Shown here one piece after another: positions 23,277 to 32,285 of a stretch of DNA of 64,000 bases. Origin of the DNA: JAJPGZ01 sp038229295 (GTDB lineage Bacteria; Verrucomicrobiota; Verrucomicrobiia; Chthoniobacterales; UBA10450); NCBI GenBank assembly GCA_038229295.1, contig JBBROO010000010.1:1-64000 (forward strand), given 5' to 3'. Within the stretch, counting starts at the first letter, position 1. Each line of letters opens with the position of its first letter. The notes under the pieces were generated by a model. The model was not told the DNA's origin. It made no database searches and saw only the letters and a program-made list of their open reading frames with translations. The position numbers and the translations under genes are program-made.

Positions 23277-23960
23277 CCGCCGAGCGTAAAGACGGAGCGA
23301 ACGCCGGGCAAGCGTTGGCTGCTCGCATTGTCGATCTCGCTCGTGTTTATTTTTTCGTTCGCCGCGACGGTCGCACTAAAACTTTGGCCGGAATTAGCGC
23401 GGCCCGAGCATGTCGATCTTGCATTTCAATTTCCATCGCCGCTCGAATTGGCGGCGTTGCCCACGGCGGCGCGATTTGATTTTCCGTTAGGCAGCGAGTA
23501 CGGCGCGATGAGTTACAACGCGCAGCGATTTACCGAGAATCATCATCTCGGTGACGATCTCAACGGCATCGGCGGCGAGAACAGCGATCTGGGTGATCCG
23601 GTTTACGCGGTCGCGGATGGGCACGTTTTGCTCGCGCGTGAAGGTGGCCCCGGCTGGGGCAATGTCGTCATCGTGCTCCATGCGTACATCGACAATGGGC
23701 AACGCAAGTTCGTGCAATCGTATTACGCGCACGTTGCGGAAACGCTCGTTCATGCTGGCGAAGAAGTGCATCGCGGTCAGCAGATCGCGACCGTCGGCAC
23801 GGGCGGCGGCCGATATTTGGCGCATCTCCATTTCGAAATGCGCGAGTTCACCACGCCGTTCATCGGCGCGGGTTATCGGGAAGACACGCGTGGTTGGATC
23901 GACCCCGGTGGATTTATCCGCGCACACCGCGGCGCGCCCGATGACGACGTCGGGCGCTAA
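23232..23960 (+). CDS. M23 family metallopeptidase (LytM domain), membrane-anchored
   Basis: A 242-residue protein with a signal anchor near the N-terminus (GKRWLLALSISLVFIFSFAATVAL) followed by a LytM domain with the Zn ligands in NHHLGDDLNG and HLHFEMRE and a middle HAHVAE-like site (YYAHVAET). Such enzymes cut peptidoglycan peptides. The start at 23232 lies inside the divergent epimerase gene, and a start nearer the anchor is possible. Overlap with DUF2752 at the 3' end is 4 bases (convergent). Confidence 0.85.
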   Translation: MRADESSAAGNESPHPPSVKTERTPGKRWLLALSISLVFIFSFAATVALKLWPELARPEHVDLAFQFPSPLELAALPTAARFDFPLGSEYGAMSYNAQRFTENHHLGDDLNGIGGENSDLGDPVYAVADGHVLLAREGGPGWGNVVIVLHAYIDNGQRKFVQSYYAHVAETLVHAGEEVHRGQQIATVGTGGGRYLAHLHFEMREFTTPFIGAGYREDTRGWIDPGGFIRAHRGAPDDDVGR

Positions 23961-24373
23961 TTTCCTGCGACGAGCAGGTATGTCCAGTTAACGAGCAAGA
24001 GCGTGACGAAAGATACGCGCGCGAAATCCTTTTCTTCGGAGGTGACGCTCACAAGACGGACCCGCCGCGCGCCCCACATCAGCACGGCGCACGCATACAC
24101 ATCGAAGATCGACAACGTGCTGTAGGCGCAAAACGCGAGCGGGTTCCATTTCCACGCGGTGAAGAATTGCCCGTGGAAAAATGCGATGGCGCAACGCGTG
24201 GCGCCGCAGGTCAGGCATGGATGGCCGGTGATACTGTGAAACAAGCAAACGGGCCACGGCAATTGCAACGCGAACCACGTGCTCGCCAACGCGAGCCCGC
24301 CTAACGAGACCGCCAGCCAGATTAATTCGTGATCGGCTTCCCCGGGAGCGAGCGGCCGGCGAACGATCTGCAT
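23957..24373 (-). CDS. DUF2752 membrane protein
   Basis: A 138-residue protein with three hydrophobic helices and the DUF2752 core HSITGHPCLTCGATRCAIAFFHGQF, including the CxxCGxTR motif. Function is unknown; the family is common near exported or membrane proteins. It follows the Yip1/GYF gene on the same strand by 9 bases, which suggests an operon of two membrane proteins. Confidence 0.85.
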   Translation of the reverse strand: MQIVRRPLAPGEADHELIWLAVSLGGLALASTWFALQLPWPVCLFHSITGHPCLTCGATRCAIAFFHGQFFTAWKWNPLAFCAYSTLSIFDVYACAVLMWGARRVRLVSVTSEEKDFARVSFVTLLLVNWTYLLVAGN

Positions 24374-24382
24374 CGGGGGCGA

Positions 24383-25285
24383 TTAGTGTTGTGACATGCC
24401 CCAGGCGCCGAGCGCCCCGAACATCATCGCGATCAAAAGGCCGCCGCCGCAGCAAACGACGAGCGGCAACACCACCGCGAGCACGGCGCGTCCGGTATCG
24501 GTCTCATGTGCGCGCGCGAGGCCGATGCAATAAAGGACGATTTTCCAAATCCCGGCGACGACCCCGCCGCAGAACGGCACAATCATGATCGGCCCGACCG
24601 AGCCGCCGGCGAAACAGACCACGCGAAATGTTGTTTCGAACGATTGCTTCGCGCCGCCGACGATCATCAAACAGAGATGGAGAATGGCCGAACCAAGAAA
24701 TGAGCCGATGACGATGAACAGCGGAATGCAAATGATAAACAGGACGGAACCGATGCCGGTGCCGATGAGATGAGTGAGAGGGTTATCGCGATTTCCAAGC
24801 ATGGCGAGCGAAGTGAAAAAGAAATGATAAACGAAATAGAAGAGCAAACCGACACTGCCGCCGACGACCGAGTAAATGAGCGGATCGCCGAAACCGCCTT
24901 CGCGCCTCATGGCTGTAAATGCAGCGCCCGGTTCAGTCAGGACCATCTTCATCGTTCCAATAAATGCGTTAACGAAACCGCTCGATTCGCGGTTGTCCCA
25001 AGGCAACCCGCCTCGCGGCGCAACCGCGGATGACGATGTCGATCCAACAATCGCGGGTGCAGTTGACGGAGGCGGCGGCGGCGTTGTCGCCGAGATCGGC
25101 GGAACGGCAGCAGGAATGTCGGATGAAAATTCGGAAAATTGCGAGAGTGGCTGCCACGCGGCCAATCCTTCGCGCCAGCCCAAATCGCTCCCAAGCAAAC
25201 GTCCCTCGCGCAGTCCCGTGCGCACTTCATCGTCGGAAAATGTGCCCAAAGTCGTGCCGCCGCGATTTACGTGAATGGTAGCCAT
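24383..25285 (-). CDS. GYF_2 / Yip1-type membrane protein
   Basis: I start at ATG 25285 (MATIHVNRGG), 300 residues. Residues 1-55 form a GYF_2/DUF4339 domain (GTFSDDEVRTGLREGRLLGSDLGWREGLAAW), a small peptide-binding module. A Pro/Ser-rich linker follows to about 85. Residues about 120-300 are five membrane helices of the Yip1 type. The function is unknown; a protein-binding membrane scaffold is the usual guess. Upstream, element A copy 2 fills the gap. Confidence 0.85.
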   Translation of the reverse strand: MATIHVNRGGTTLGTFSDDEVRTGLREGRLLGSDLGWREGLAAWQPLSQFSEFSSDIPAAVPPISATTPPPPPSTAPAIVGSTSSSAVAPRGGLPWDNRESSGFVNAFIGTMKMVLTEPGAAFTAMRREGGFGDPLIYSVVGGSVGLLFYFVYHFFFTSLAMLGNRDNPLTHLIGTGIGSVLFIICIPLFIVIGSFLGSAILHLCLMIVGGAKQSFETTFRVVCFAGGSVGPIMIVPFCGGVVAGIWKIVLYCIGLARAHETDTGRAVLAVVLPLVVCCGGGLLIAMMFGALGAWGMSQH

Positions 25286-25335
25286 AGCTCGCGTTTTAGT
25301 GAGGAGGAGCCGCGAAGTCAATCTGCCACTCTTCT

Positions 25336-25403
25336 TCTGTAGAGGCCGCTGTCCCCAGCGGCAAGATCGACAGCTTCGCCGCCGAGGACGGCGGCCGCTA
25401 CAG
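25336..25403. repeat. palindromic element A, copy 2
   Basis: Arms TCTGTAGAGGCCGCTGTC (from 25336) and the complementary CGCCGAGGACGGCGGCCGCTACAG (to 25403) repeat those of copy 1. The loop is shorter and holds one exact AAGATCGACA (25363-25372). It lies in the 120-base gap between two minus-strand genes. Confidence 0.8.
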
Positions 25404-25405
25404 TT

Positions 25406-26059
25406 TTAATCGAAACGACTCTTCGGGGCTTCCGGTTTATCGAGTGCACGCCAGAAATACCAGGCCGCGACCGAACGATAAGGCTGAAATTTTTTGCCGA
25501 GCTTCAACAATTGTTTCGGCGTCGGCAGTTTTCGTTTCCCGAAAGTTTTGGCGAATCCCTTTTGCACTCCGTAATCGGCCACTGGCCAAACATCGGGCCG
25601 GCCAAGATCGAAAAGCAAAAGCATCTCGGCGGTCCAACGCCCGATGCCACGCACGGTCGTTAGGCGCTCGATGATCTCTTCGTCGCTCATCTGCGCAAGC
25701 GCGCGCGCCGATGGGACGGTGCCGTCGATCGTTTTTGCCGCGAGATCTTTTAGCGCCACGACTTTGCTGCGCGACAAACCGGCAGTGCGCAATTTTTTCT
25801 CCGACATTTTCACGACGAGCTTCGGATCGAGATATTTTCGCTTCGGGAAAAGTGCCCGCACTCGTCCCCAAATCGTGGCGGCGGCTTTGCCGCTGAGTTG
25901 TTGATACGCGATCGATTCGGCCAGCGCATCAAATGGGCGCAACGAAAGCGATGGTGCGATTTCGTAGCGGCGCGACCTCGCGATCAACTCCGCCATACGG
26001 TGATCGATACCCGAGATATGTCGGTGAGCTTCGTCGAGGTTCACATGTCGATCTTGCAC
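25406..26059 (-). CDS. DNA-3-methyladenine glycosylase, AlkA-like (HhH-GPD)
   Basis: A 217-residue base-excision enzyme. The HhH-GPD core has GRVRALFP, AGLSRSKVVALKDLA, and the hairpin TTVRGIGRWTAEMLLLFDLGRPDVWPVADYGVQ with the catalytic Asp (PVADYG). It removes alkylated purines from DNA. The GTG start at 26059 lies within an interspersed 10-mer copy (QDRH). It is divergent from, and overlaps slightly with, the region upstream of the UPF0173 gene. Confidence 0.92.
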   Translation of the reverse strand: MQDRHVNLDEAHRHISGIDHRMAELIARSRRYEIAPSLSLRPFDALAESIAYQQLSGKAAATIWGRVRALFPKRKYLDPKLVVKMSEKKLRTAGLSRSKVVALKDLAAKTIDGTVPSARALAQMSDEEIIERLTTVRGIGRWTAEMLLLFDLGRPDVWPVADYGVQKGFAKTFGKRKLPTPKQLLKLGKKFQPYRSVAAWYFWRALDKPEAPKSRFD

Positions 26060-26100
26060 GCGCTATTTGCTCGCGCCAGAGTTTTCGCTTTCATCACGAC

Positions 26101-26850
26101 ATGCCTTCGCAAACCCAACTCACTTTTTTCGGTCAATCCGCTTACAAAATTGTTACGCCCGCGGGCAATGTGCTCCTGATCGATCCCTGGCTAACGAATC
26201 CGAAAAACCCGAACGGCAAGGAAGACGTCGAGAATTTGAAACGCGTCGATTTAATTTTGCTCTCGCACGGACATTCCGATCACGTCGGCGAAACGGTCGA
26301 GATCGCCAAGAAAACCGGGGCCAAGCTCGTGGCCACTCTCGACCTCGCGAACGCGATGAAGAGCATTCTCGGCTTTCCGAGCGAACAAGCAGAGATGGAG
26401 ACAACGCCGCATTTCGGCGGCGAAGTAAAACTTCTCGATGGCGATGTGACGGTCACGTTAGTCCCGGCGGTGCATGGTTCCGGTCTAGGCAAAGACGATG
26501 ATGCCCGGCCGATGAACGCCGGAACGGCGGGCGGAATCGTGGTGGCCATTCGCGGCGGGCCGACTCTCTATCACACTGGCGATACGGATCTGTTTTCCGA
26601 CATGGCACTCATCCCGCGCTACAACAAGATCGACATCATGATCGTGTGCATCGGCGACCATTTCACGATGGGGCCAAAGCGCGCGGCCGACGCGGTGAAG
26701 TTGGTGAATCCGAAAAAAGTAATTCCGATGCATTACGGCACATTTCCGGTGTTGACCGGAACGCCGGAGCAATTTGCGAGCGAGCTCAAGAGCGCCGGCG
26801 TCGAAGCCGAGATGCACGTGATGAACGTCGGCGAGACGATGTCGATCTAA
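26101..26850 (+). CDS. UPF0173 metal-dependent hydrolase (MBL fold)
   Basis: I start at ATG 26101 (MPSQTQLTFFGQSAYKI), giving 249 residues; a longer ORF from 25933 is the glycosylase antiframe. The metallo-beta-lactamase motif HGHSDHV, the later HGSGLG, GDTDLF, and the terminal MHYGTFP match UPF0173. These are soluble hydrolases of unknown natural substrate. The stop is preceded by TGTCGATCTA, a one-base variant of the interspersed 10-mer. Confidence 0.9.
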   Translation: MPSQTQLTFFGQSAYKIVTPAGNVLLIDPWLTNPKNPNGKEDVENLKRVDLILLSHGHSDHVGETVEIAKKTGAKLVATLDLANAMKSILGFPSEQAEMETTPHFGGEVKLLDGDVTVTLVPAVHGSGLGKDDDARPMNAGTAGGIVVAIRGGPTLYHTGDTDLFSDMALIPRYNKIDIMIVCIGDHFTMGPKRAADAVKLVNPKKVIPMHYGTFPVLTGTPEQFASELKSAGVEAEMHVMNVGETMSI

Positions 26851-26898
26851 CATCCGCGTTGTGGAGCGCGTGCGATTGGTTTAAAGACAAGATCGACA

Positions 26899-27804
26899 AT
26901 GAAACTTCAGGCGCGTTCCCTCACCCTTCTCAGTCCAATCTTTCTATTCCATTCTGCTTTCGCGGGCACGATCACGCAAAGCGGCTCGGAAGAGAAAACC
27001 GCCACCGATATTTTCGTAACCGAAACCGCTTACGTTTTCGAAAGCGACCTGAATCACGGCGGCAATTTCGGCAAGCAGGACGCGCTGCAAAATCAGTTCG
27101 AGTACGGCCATCGCTTTGCGCTCAGCGGCAATTGGTACATTCACGCCGGCCTCCTCTACGAGCGTTTCGACTTCGGTAACACCGATGCGCCCGTGCCGGT
27201 GCACCTGCAAAAAATGGCCGGAGTCGTGGGGCTTGATTACATGAAGGGCAACGATCTCGGCGCGTTCCTGCAATTTCGTCCCGGCTTTTATACGGAAGAA
27301 CATCTCGGTCTGGCGTCGTTCGATTGCCCGATCCTGCTCGGACGCTTTTGGATTTTGCAGCCGGACAAACTTTATCTTCTCACCGGCGCCTATGCTTCGT
27401 TTTTGCGCGGCGGCTTTCCGGTGCTGCCGTTAGTCGGTTTGGTTTGGAAACCGAATGACCACTTTCGTTTGATGGGCATCGTGCCGGAGCCGCGCGTGAT
27501 TTACACCGTCAACAAACAACTGGAAGTCTGGGCCGGCGGCGAACTGGCCGGCGGTTCTTTCCGGACGGATCATCATGATGAATTCGATAATATTCGTCAC
27601 GTCGACAAACTCAGCGGCACGCAGGTCGATTACTCCGATTATCGCGCTGGGGTCGGATTGACCTACGCGATTTCGAATCAAATCGATGTCGATCTTGGCG
27701 GCGGTTATTCGATTCGCCGCTCGTTTGATTTCAATCGCGCGGGAGAAAATTATCACACCGACCCGGCGCCGTATCTGCGCCTGGAATTCAAAGCGAAGTT
27801 CTAG
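26899..27804 (+). CDS. DUF6268-type outer-membrane protein
   Basis: A 301-residue protein with a signal peptide (MKLQARSLTLLSPIFLFHSAFA) and a mature part of alternating beta-strands with aromatic girdles (HRFALSGNWYIHAGLLYERFDF, YLRLEFKAKF at the end). The final Phe fits an outer-membrane barrel. It resembles the protein at 31395 in layout and end (DLGGGYSIRRSFDFNRA vs GYQPYRSFDFYRA), so the two are paralogues flanking the ABC exporter. The start codon overlaps an AAGATCGACA copy (26889-26898). Function is unknown. Confidence 0.78.
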   Translation: MKLQARSLTLLSPIFLFHSAFAGTITQSGSEEKTATDIFVTETAYVFESDLNHGGNFGKQDALQNQFEYGHRFALSGNWYIHAGLLYERFDFGNTDAPVPVHLQKMAGVVGLDYMKGNDLGAFLQFRPGFYTEEHLGLASFDCPILLGRFWILQPDKLYLLTGAYASFLRGGFPVLPLVGLVWKPNDHFRLMGIVPEPRVIYTVNKQLEVWAGGELAGGSFRTDHHDEFDNIRHVDKLSGTQVDYSDYRAGVGLTYAISNQIDVDLGGGYSIRRSFDFNRAGENYHTDPAPYLRLEFKAKF

Positions 27805-28181
27805 GGAAACATTTCGTCGAGCTTGCGCGCGAGATTCTGGTCGCCGCGAATTTTCAATCGGCCGGTCAACGTCGCCCAAACTCCGTTTAGTTTTCCATTC
27901 GAGAGCGCGACCCAATCTTTGTCGCTGGCAATGAAAGTGACATTCGCATTGTCGATCTTGCCCTTGTCGATCTTGCATTTCGCGTTCTTCACTTCTATCC
28001 ACCATTCGCCGCCGTGCGGTCCGCTGATTTCAAATTGATATCGCACGTGCAGTCCGGTCGCTTTATCGCTGCGAAAACTTGTGCGCATGGCATCGAATAC
28101 TTCTTGTGGCGTTGTGTGATCGGCCGCCCTAACCGCGCTCAGGGTCAACGCCGTTATCGCTAAATAAAGGACAGTTTTCAT
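27801..28181 (-). CDS. secreted SCP2-like sterol/lipid-binding protein
   Basis: I start at ATG 28181 (MKTVLYLAITALTLSAVRA, a signal peptide), giving 126 residues; the longer ORF to 28490 runs through the permease. The mature domain (residues about 30-126) with GEWWIEVKNAKC, ASDKDWVALSNGKLN and TGRLKIRGDQNLARKLDEMF matches the SCP2 fold, which binds lipids. Periplasmic SCP2 next to an ABC-2 exporter may shuttle lipid or polyketide (inference). Its start overlaps the permease stop (ATGA). Two tandem motif copies (27950, 27965) are in the coding region. Confidence 0.72.
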   Translation of the reverse strand: MKTVLYLAITALTLSAVRAADHTTPQEVFDAMRTSFRSDKATGLHVRYQFEISGPHGGEWWIEVKNAKCKIDKGKIDNANVTFIASDKDWVALSNGKLNGVWATLTGRLKIRGDQNLARKLDEMFP

Positions 28182-29368
28182 TCTTCGATTCGGCGCAACA
28201 AATAGCCCGCGCCTAAAAACGTGATGAGCGCGCCGACGCAAAGCACGACAAGATCGACAAGATAAAAGGAGAAGCCGGCGTGATACATATTCACGAGCCG
28301 GAAGGCCCGGCAAAAGTGTGTCAGCGGGAAAATTTCGGAGATGTAGCGAATGGTCTGCGGCAATTGCTCGAGCGGAGCGAAGGCGCCGGAAAGAACAAAC
28401 ACCGGTAACAAAAAGAAAACGGAAAACTGGATCGCTTGCGTTTGCGTGCGCGAAATGGCGGAGATGAGCAGGCCCAAGCCTAACGAGCACAGCAGAAAGA
28501 GAAAGCAGATCAACGCCAGCGCGGCTGGCTGATAAAAGCGCACGTCGAAATGCCAGGCGGCCACAGCGGTGATGACGACCACCAAAAAACCGGAGACAGC
28601 GAGATACGGCAAAATTTTACCGAGAACGATCTCGCGCCGTTGCAATGAAGTAACCAGAAGCTGATAAAGTGTGCCCGATTCGCGCTCGCGCGCGATGGTG
28701 CAGGCCATGAGCGTGACGGTGAGGAGTTGCAGAATGAGTCCGATGATTCCCGGAACGACGTAATCGATGTAACGCGTCTTCGGGTTGTAGAGAATTTTCG
28801 GATCAACCGTCCACGTTTCCATCAGCGAGGTGAATTCCTTGCGCACTTCCACCGGCAGACTTTTGCCAAGCTCGAACACTTGCTCGGGCAACGCGTCGAT
28901 GACCACATCGCGCTCCTTCATTTGAAATTCGCCGAGACTTTGCTGGATGCTGCCTTTGAGCGCATCCGCCGTGTTCGTATCGCTGCCGTCGAGATAAACA
29001 ATGAGCGGCTGCGGATTTCCCGCGGCCAGGCTAGCGCTCCAACCCGGCGGAATTACGAGCGAGGCCTGGACGTGATTGCCTAACAAGTTCGACTCGTTCG
29101 TCGCGCTTGGCGGCGGCGTTTGCCAACGGAACGTTTTGTTTTTCGAAACGACGTCGATGAAACGCTGCGTCGGCGCGCTGTGGTCGCGATTAATCAAAAG
29201 CGCAGGCACGTTTGTCATCTCACTGTTCTCAAACGCGTGACCGAACATGAGAGTGAAGAACGGCGGCAGGATGAGAAGCAGGATTAGCACGCGGCGATCG
29301 CGATAGATGTGCAGAAATTCCTTGTGCGCGACGCTGGCGATGGCGTTGAGCGAGGCCGATTTCATCAT
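28178..29368 (-). CDS. ABC-2 type transporter permease
   Basis: I start at ATG 29368 (MMKSASLNAIAS), which overlaps the ATPase stop; 396 residues. The protein has one N-terminal helix (RRVLILLLILPPFFTLMFG), a large periplasmic domain to about 190, and five helices at the C-terminus, which is the YhhJ/DrrB-like arrangement. LTHFCRAFRLVNMYHAGF is typical of the family. With the ATPase and SCP2 protein it forms a three-gene exporter operon. Confidence 0.88.
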   Translation of the reverse strand: MMKSASLNAIASVAHKEFLHIYRDRRVLILLLILPPFFTLMFGHAFENSEMTNVPALLINRDHSAPTQRFIDVVSKNKTFRWQTPPPSATNESNLLGNHVQASLVIPPGWSASLAAGNPQPLIVYLDGSDTNTADALKGSIQQSLGEFQMKERDVVIDALPEQVFELGKSLPVEVRKEFTSLMETWTVDPKILYNPKTRYIDYVVPGIIGLILQLLTVTLMACTIARERESGTLYQLLVTSLQRREIVLGKILPYLAVSGFLVVVITAVAAWHFDVRFYQPAALALICFLFLLCSLGLGLLISAISRTQTQAIQFSVFFLLPVFVLSGAFAPLEQLPQTIRYISEIFPLTHFCRAFRLVNMYHAGFSFYLVDLVVLCVGALITFLGAGYLLRRIEE

Positions 29369-30312
29369 GTCGATCTTGTCAGCATGGCGTCGTAGCCCTG
29401 CGAATAGGCGGTGAAAACGTCTTCCATGTCCGGCGCGACCCAGCGTTCGCCTAACAAATGCAGATCGGGAAACGGCCATTGCGTTTTCCAGTGGGCGAGC
29501 AACTTTTCTGGATCGGGCGCGTAAACGCGCAGAGCGCCGCTGCGCAACGAAACCCCGAGAATCTCCGGCACATCGCGCAATTGCACGAGCGCCGCCATCA
29601 CCGGATCGACATCGAGCTCCAGCAACTTCGCGCGAAAGCTCGCCTTGAGATCGCGCGGCGATGCCTTCGCCAATAATTTTCCGTGCGCGAGAAAACCGAC
29701 CTCAGTGCAACGCTCCGCCTCATCCATGTAATGCGTCGTCACGAAAATGGTTTTGCCTTCGTTGCTCAGATCGTAGAGCAAATTCCAAATCTGCTGGCGA
29801 TGGACCGGATCGAGACCGGACGTCGGTTCATCCAAAAAAAGCAACCGCGGATCGTGCACGAGCGCGCAACCGAGCGCGAGCAACTGGCGCATGCCGCCAG
29901 ACAAACTTCCGGCGGGCGTGTGGCGTTTCGATTCCAGATCCGTTAGGCGAAGTAAACGCGCGACTTGTCCGTCGAGACGCGTGGACGGAACGCGGCAGGC
30001 GCCGCCGAAGAAGCGAAAATTTTCTTCGACCGTCAGGTCGGGATACAAACTGAAGCGTTGCGCGACGTAGCCGAATTTCGTGCGCACGATATGTCGATCT
30101 TTCCACACATCGCGGCCGGCAATGCTAGCTTTGCCGGAAGTCGGGCGCGTCAATCCACATAACATGCGAATGGTCGTGGTCTTGCCCGCGCCGTTGGCCC
30201 CGAGAAAACCGAAAATGGTTCCGGGCGCGATGGTGAAAGAAACAGCGCGCACCGCGTGCGTCTCGCCGAAACTTTTGCTCAGATGTTCGAGCGCGATTAC
30301 CGATTCCGTCAT
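29365..30312 (-). CDS. ABC transporter ATP-binding protein
   Basis: A 315-residue ATPase with Walker A GANGAGKTT (residue about 37), Q-loop, signature SGGMRQLLALG, Walker B LLFLDEPTSG, and the switch His in FVTTHYMDEAE. The C-terminal 80 residues are the extension seen in CcmA/DrrA-type exporters. It energises the ABC-2 permease downstream, with which it overlaps by 4 bases. Confidence 0.95.
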   Translation of the reverse strand: MTESVIALEHLSKSFGETHAVRAVSFTIAPGTIFGFLGANGAGKTTTIRMLCGLTRPTSGKASIAGRDVWKDRHIVRTKFGYVAQRFSLYPDLTVEENFRFFGGACRVPSTRLDGQVARLLRLTDLESKRHTPAGSLSGGMRQLLALGCALVHDPRLLFLDEPTSGLDPVHRQQIWNLLYDLSNEGKTIFVTTHYMDEAERCTEVGFLAHGKLLAKASPRDLKASFRAKLLELDVDPVMAALVQLRDVPEILGVSLRSGALRVYAPDPEKLLAHWKTQWPFPDLHLLGERWVAPDMEDVFTAYSQGYDAMLTRST

Positions 30313-30381
30313 GTCGAAAGGTTATTGCGATGGCCGAGACCTATTTGCAACCGTGAGCCGCCCGCCAATAGTGAGGCCTGC

Positions 30382-31392
30382 ATGACGAAACGTTTGCCCG
30401 CGGGGCTGCTTTTATTTCTTTTTGTTAGATCGACAATCTACGGGGCCGATCCGGTGGCGGAGCTGGCCGGCTTTTCTGTTTTCGATAAGATCGACATCGC
30501 GCAGCTGGCTAAAGGCGACGCCAAAGTGATGCACGGTCCGCCGATGAGCGGGCGTTTTCTTTCCGTGCAAAGTTGCTACGTCGCGTCCGGCAACCCGGCG
30601 CAGCACGCCGCCGCTCTCGGTCAATGGGACCCGACCAAACATCGCGAGTTAAAAGTTTATCTGCACGACGACGTGCCGGTTTCACCAGCGGCGTCGAACT
30701 TTTCGAAATTAAAAGACGCGCCCGACAATGGTTCGGTGCGCGCACTTGTTTCGGCAACGCAGAAACTCGGCGACGAACTTCAGATCAGTAAAGATGAAGC
30801 GAAGAAATTTCCCGGCGGAGCTGAAGGTGGTGGCGTCATGCCCGCTCCGCTGGCGGCGGCGTGGGCGGATGTGTTAGCCGGCCGCGCCAAGAATTTTGTC
30901 TCGGGTGGGACATCGGCGGAAGCGGCTTACGATCACAGCGGCGAAGCGATCCGGCCTAACGAAGAATTGAACGGCTTGCTAAAACAGCAGGAGAAAATCA
31001 GGAAACAATTTTCCGGATTGCTGGGGGAAACTGGCATCGGCCGCGGCGCTGGTTCGCTTAAGCCGGAGCTTTATTGGGAATTGCTCGATGTCGATGGGCA
31101 GGGTGTACTCACGCTCGGCGCGATGTATAGCCGGGCCGGCGCCAACGGAACGCAACAGGCCGCGGACGTTCTTTATTACGCGAGCGGCGGCTACTATGTC
31201 GGGCTCACGCTTTACCAAATGTGGCCGATTGAGGTAGACGGTAAAGCATCGACGCTCGTCTGGCGCGGTGATTTCATCTCCTCAGCTTCGCTCGCATCTC
31301 TGCACGGCGTCGAACGTCTCGGATCCGAATCCGCGATGATGAAGGACATTGCCAAAATCGTTGCGTTTGTGCGCCACGATATCGGACGCTAA
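30382..31392 (+). CDS. secreted protein of unknown function
   Basis: I start at ATG 30382 (MTKRLPAGLLLFLFVRSTIYGADP), giving 336 residues with a signal peptide; the ORF from 30256 starts inside the divergent ATPase. The mature part has no recognised domain. It includes PPMSGRFLSVQSCYVASGNP and later ASGGYYVGLTLYQMWPIEVDGKASTLVWRGDFISS. It is followed 2 bases later by a DUF6268 protein, so both are co-expressed and possibly act together at the cell envelope. The motif copy at 30487 is read KID; a TAGATCGACA variant at about 30427 is read RST. Confidence 0.7.
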   Translation: MTKRLPAGLLLFLFVRSTIYGADPVAELAGFSVFDKIDIAQLAKGDAKVMHGPPMSGRFLSVQSCYVASGNPAQHAAALGQWDPTKHRELKVYLHDDVPVSPAASNFSKLKDAPDNGSVRALVSATQKLGDELQISKDEAKKFPGGAEGGGVMPAPLAAAWADVLAGRAKNFVSGGTSAEAAYDHSGEAIRPNEELNGLLKQQEKIRKQFSGLLGETGIGRGAGSLKPELYWELLDVDGQGVLTLGAMYSRAGANGTQQAADVLYYASGGYYVGLTLYQMWPIEVDGKASTLVWRGDFISSASLASLHGVERLGSESAMMKDIAKIVAFVRHDIGR

Positions 31393-31394
31393 CA

Positions 31395-32285
31395 ATGAGA
31401 TGTCGATCTTGCGCGCGCGTGCTCGCGCTTCTCGGAATCTGTTTTGCTTCCACGCGAGCTTTCGCGCAAGACGCGGTCCCTTTTCACCTCTCGGGCGAAT
31501 ATTCGGCCGAAGAAACCTACATCGGTGAAGCGGGCGTGCGCCGCAGCGGACGCGAGATCAGCGATTTCGATGAAAGCGACGCAGCTTTGAAATTCGTGCT
31601 AACGCCGCGCGTCAAGATCGGCGTCCTGCGCCTTGGATTCGAATGGGAAATGTTTTCTTTCGGATTGCCGGCCGGAACGCCATTACCGAATACGTTACAG
31701 GAATTAAGCGCGGTGGTCGGACTCGACATGCAATTGTCCGATTCCATTCTGCTGCGGGTGGAAGCGCAGCCGGGATTTTACGGGACGAACAATTTGGATT
31801 TTCAGGAAGTCAACGCGCCCTTCCTCGTCGGCGGCACGTATATTTATAATCCGAACCTGCAATTTATCGCCGGCGTGAGCGTGGATGTGGAGCGCGAATA
31901 TCCGGTAATCCCCGCCGCCGGTATCCGCTGGAAAATCGCGCGGCAATGGGTGCTCAACGCCGTGTTGCCGCAACCGCGTCTCGAATTCGAAGCATCAAAA
32001 GCGATCACGCTTTACCTCGGCGGCAACATCAAGCAAACGAACTTTCGCGTGGACGAAGATTTCGGCGACAGACATCGCAACACGGCGCTGAACCGCGCCG
32101 TCATCAGTTACAGTGAGGCGCGCGTCGGTCCGGGCATCGATTGGAAAATCTCACCCGCGGTGACACTGACGGCGGAGGCGGGCTATCAGCCCTATCGCAG
32201 TTTCGATTTTTACCGCGCCGATGTTCGCTTCCACGAAGACGGCAGCGCGCCTTATGGCATGATCTCGCTGCACGGCGCGTTCTAA
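31395..32285 (+). CDS. DUF6268-type outer-membrane protein, second paralogue
   Basis: A 296-residue protein with a signal peptide ending AFAQ and a beta-rich mature part (LGFEWEMFSFGLPAG, GGTYIYNPNLQFIAGVS) that ends in HGAF, as barrels do. It is a paralogue of the protein at 26899. The first codons, ATG AGA TGT CGA TCT TGC, contain an exact TGTCGATCTT, read CRSC, so the motif has shaped the n-region of the signal peptide. It ends overlapping the convergent nitrilase gene by 4 bases. Confidence 0.78.
   Translation: MRCRSCARVLALLGICFASTRAFAQDAVPFHLSGEYSAEETYIGEAGVRRSGREISDFDESDAALKFVLTPRVKIGVLRLGFEWEMFSFGLPAGTPLPNTLQELSAVVGLDMQLSDSILLRVEAQPGFYGTNNLDFQEVNAPFLVGGTYIYNPNLQFIAGVSVDVEREYPVIPAAGIRWKIARQWVLNAVLPQPRLEFEASKAITLYLGGNIKQTNFRVDEDFGDRHRNTALNRAVISYSEARVGPGIDWKISPAVTLTAEAGYQPYRSFDFYRADVRFHEDGSAPYGMISLHGAF

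Noticed and set aside
25933..26100. Longer start for the UPF0173 hydrolase
   Set aside because: The extra 56 residues are antisense to the AlkA-like gene. The usual family N-terminus starts at 26101.
30256..30381. Longer start for the secreted protein at 30382
   Set aside because: The added part overlaps the divergent ABC ATPase and lacks a signal peptide start.
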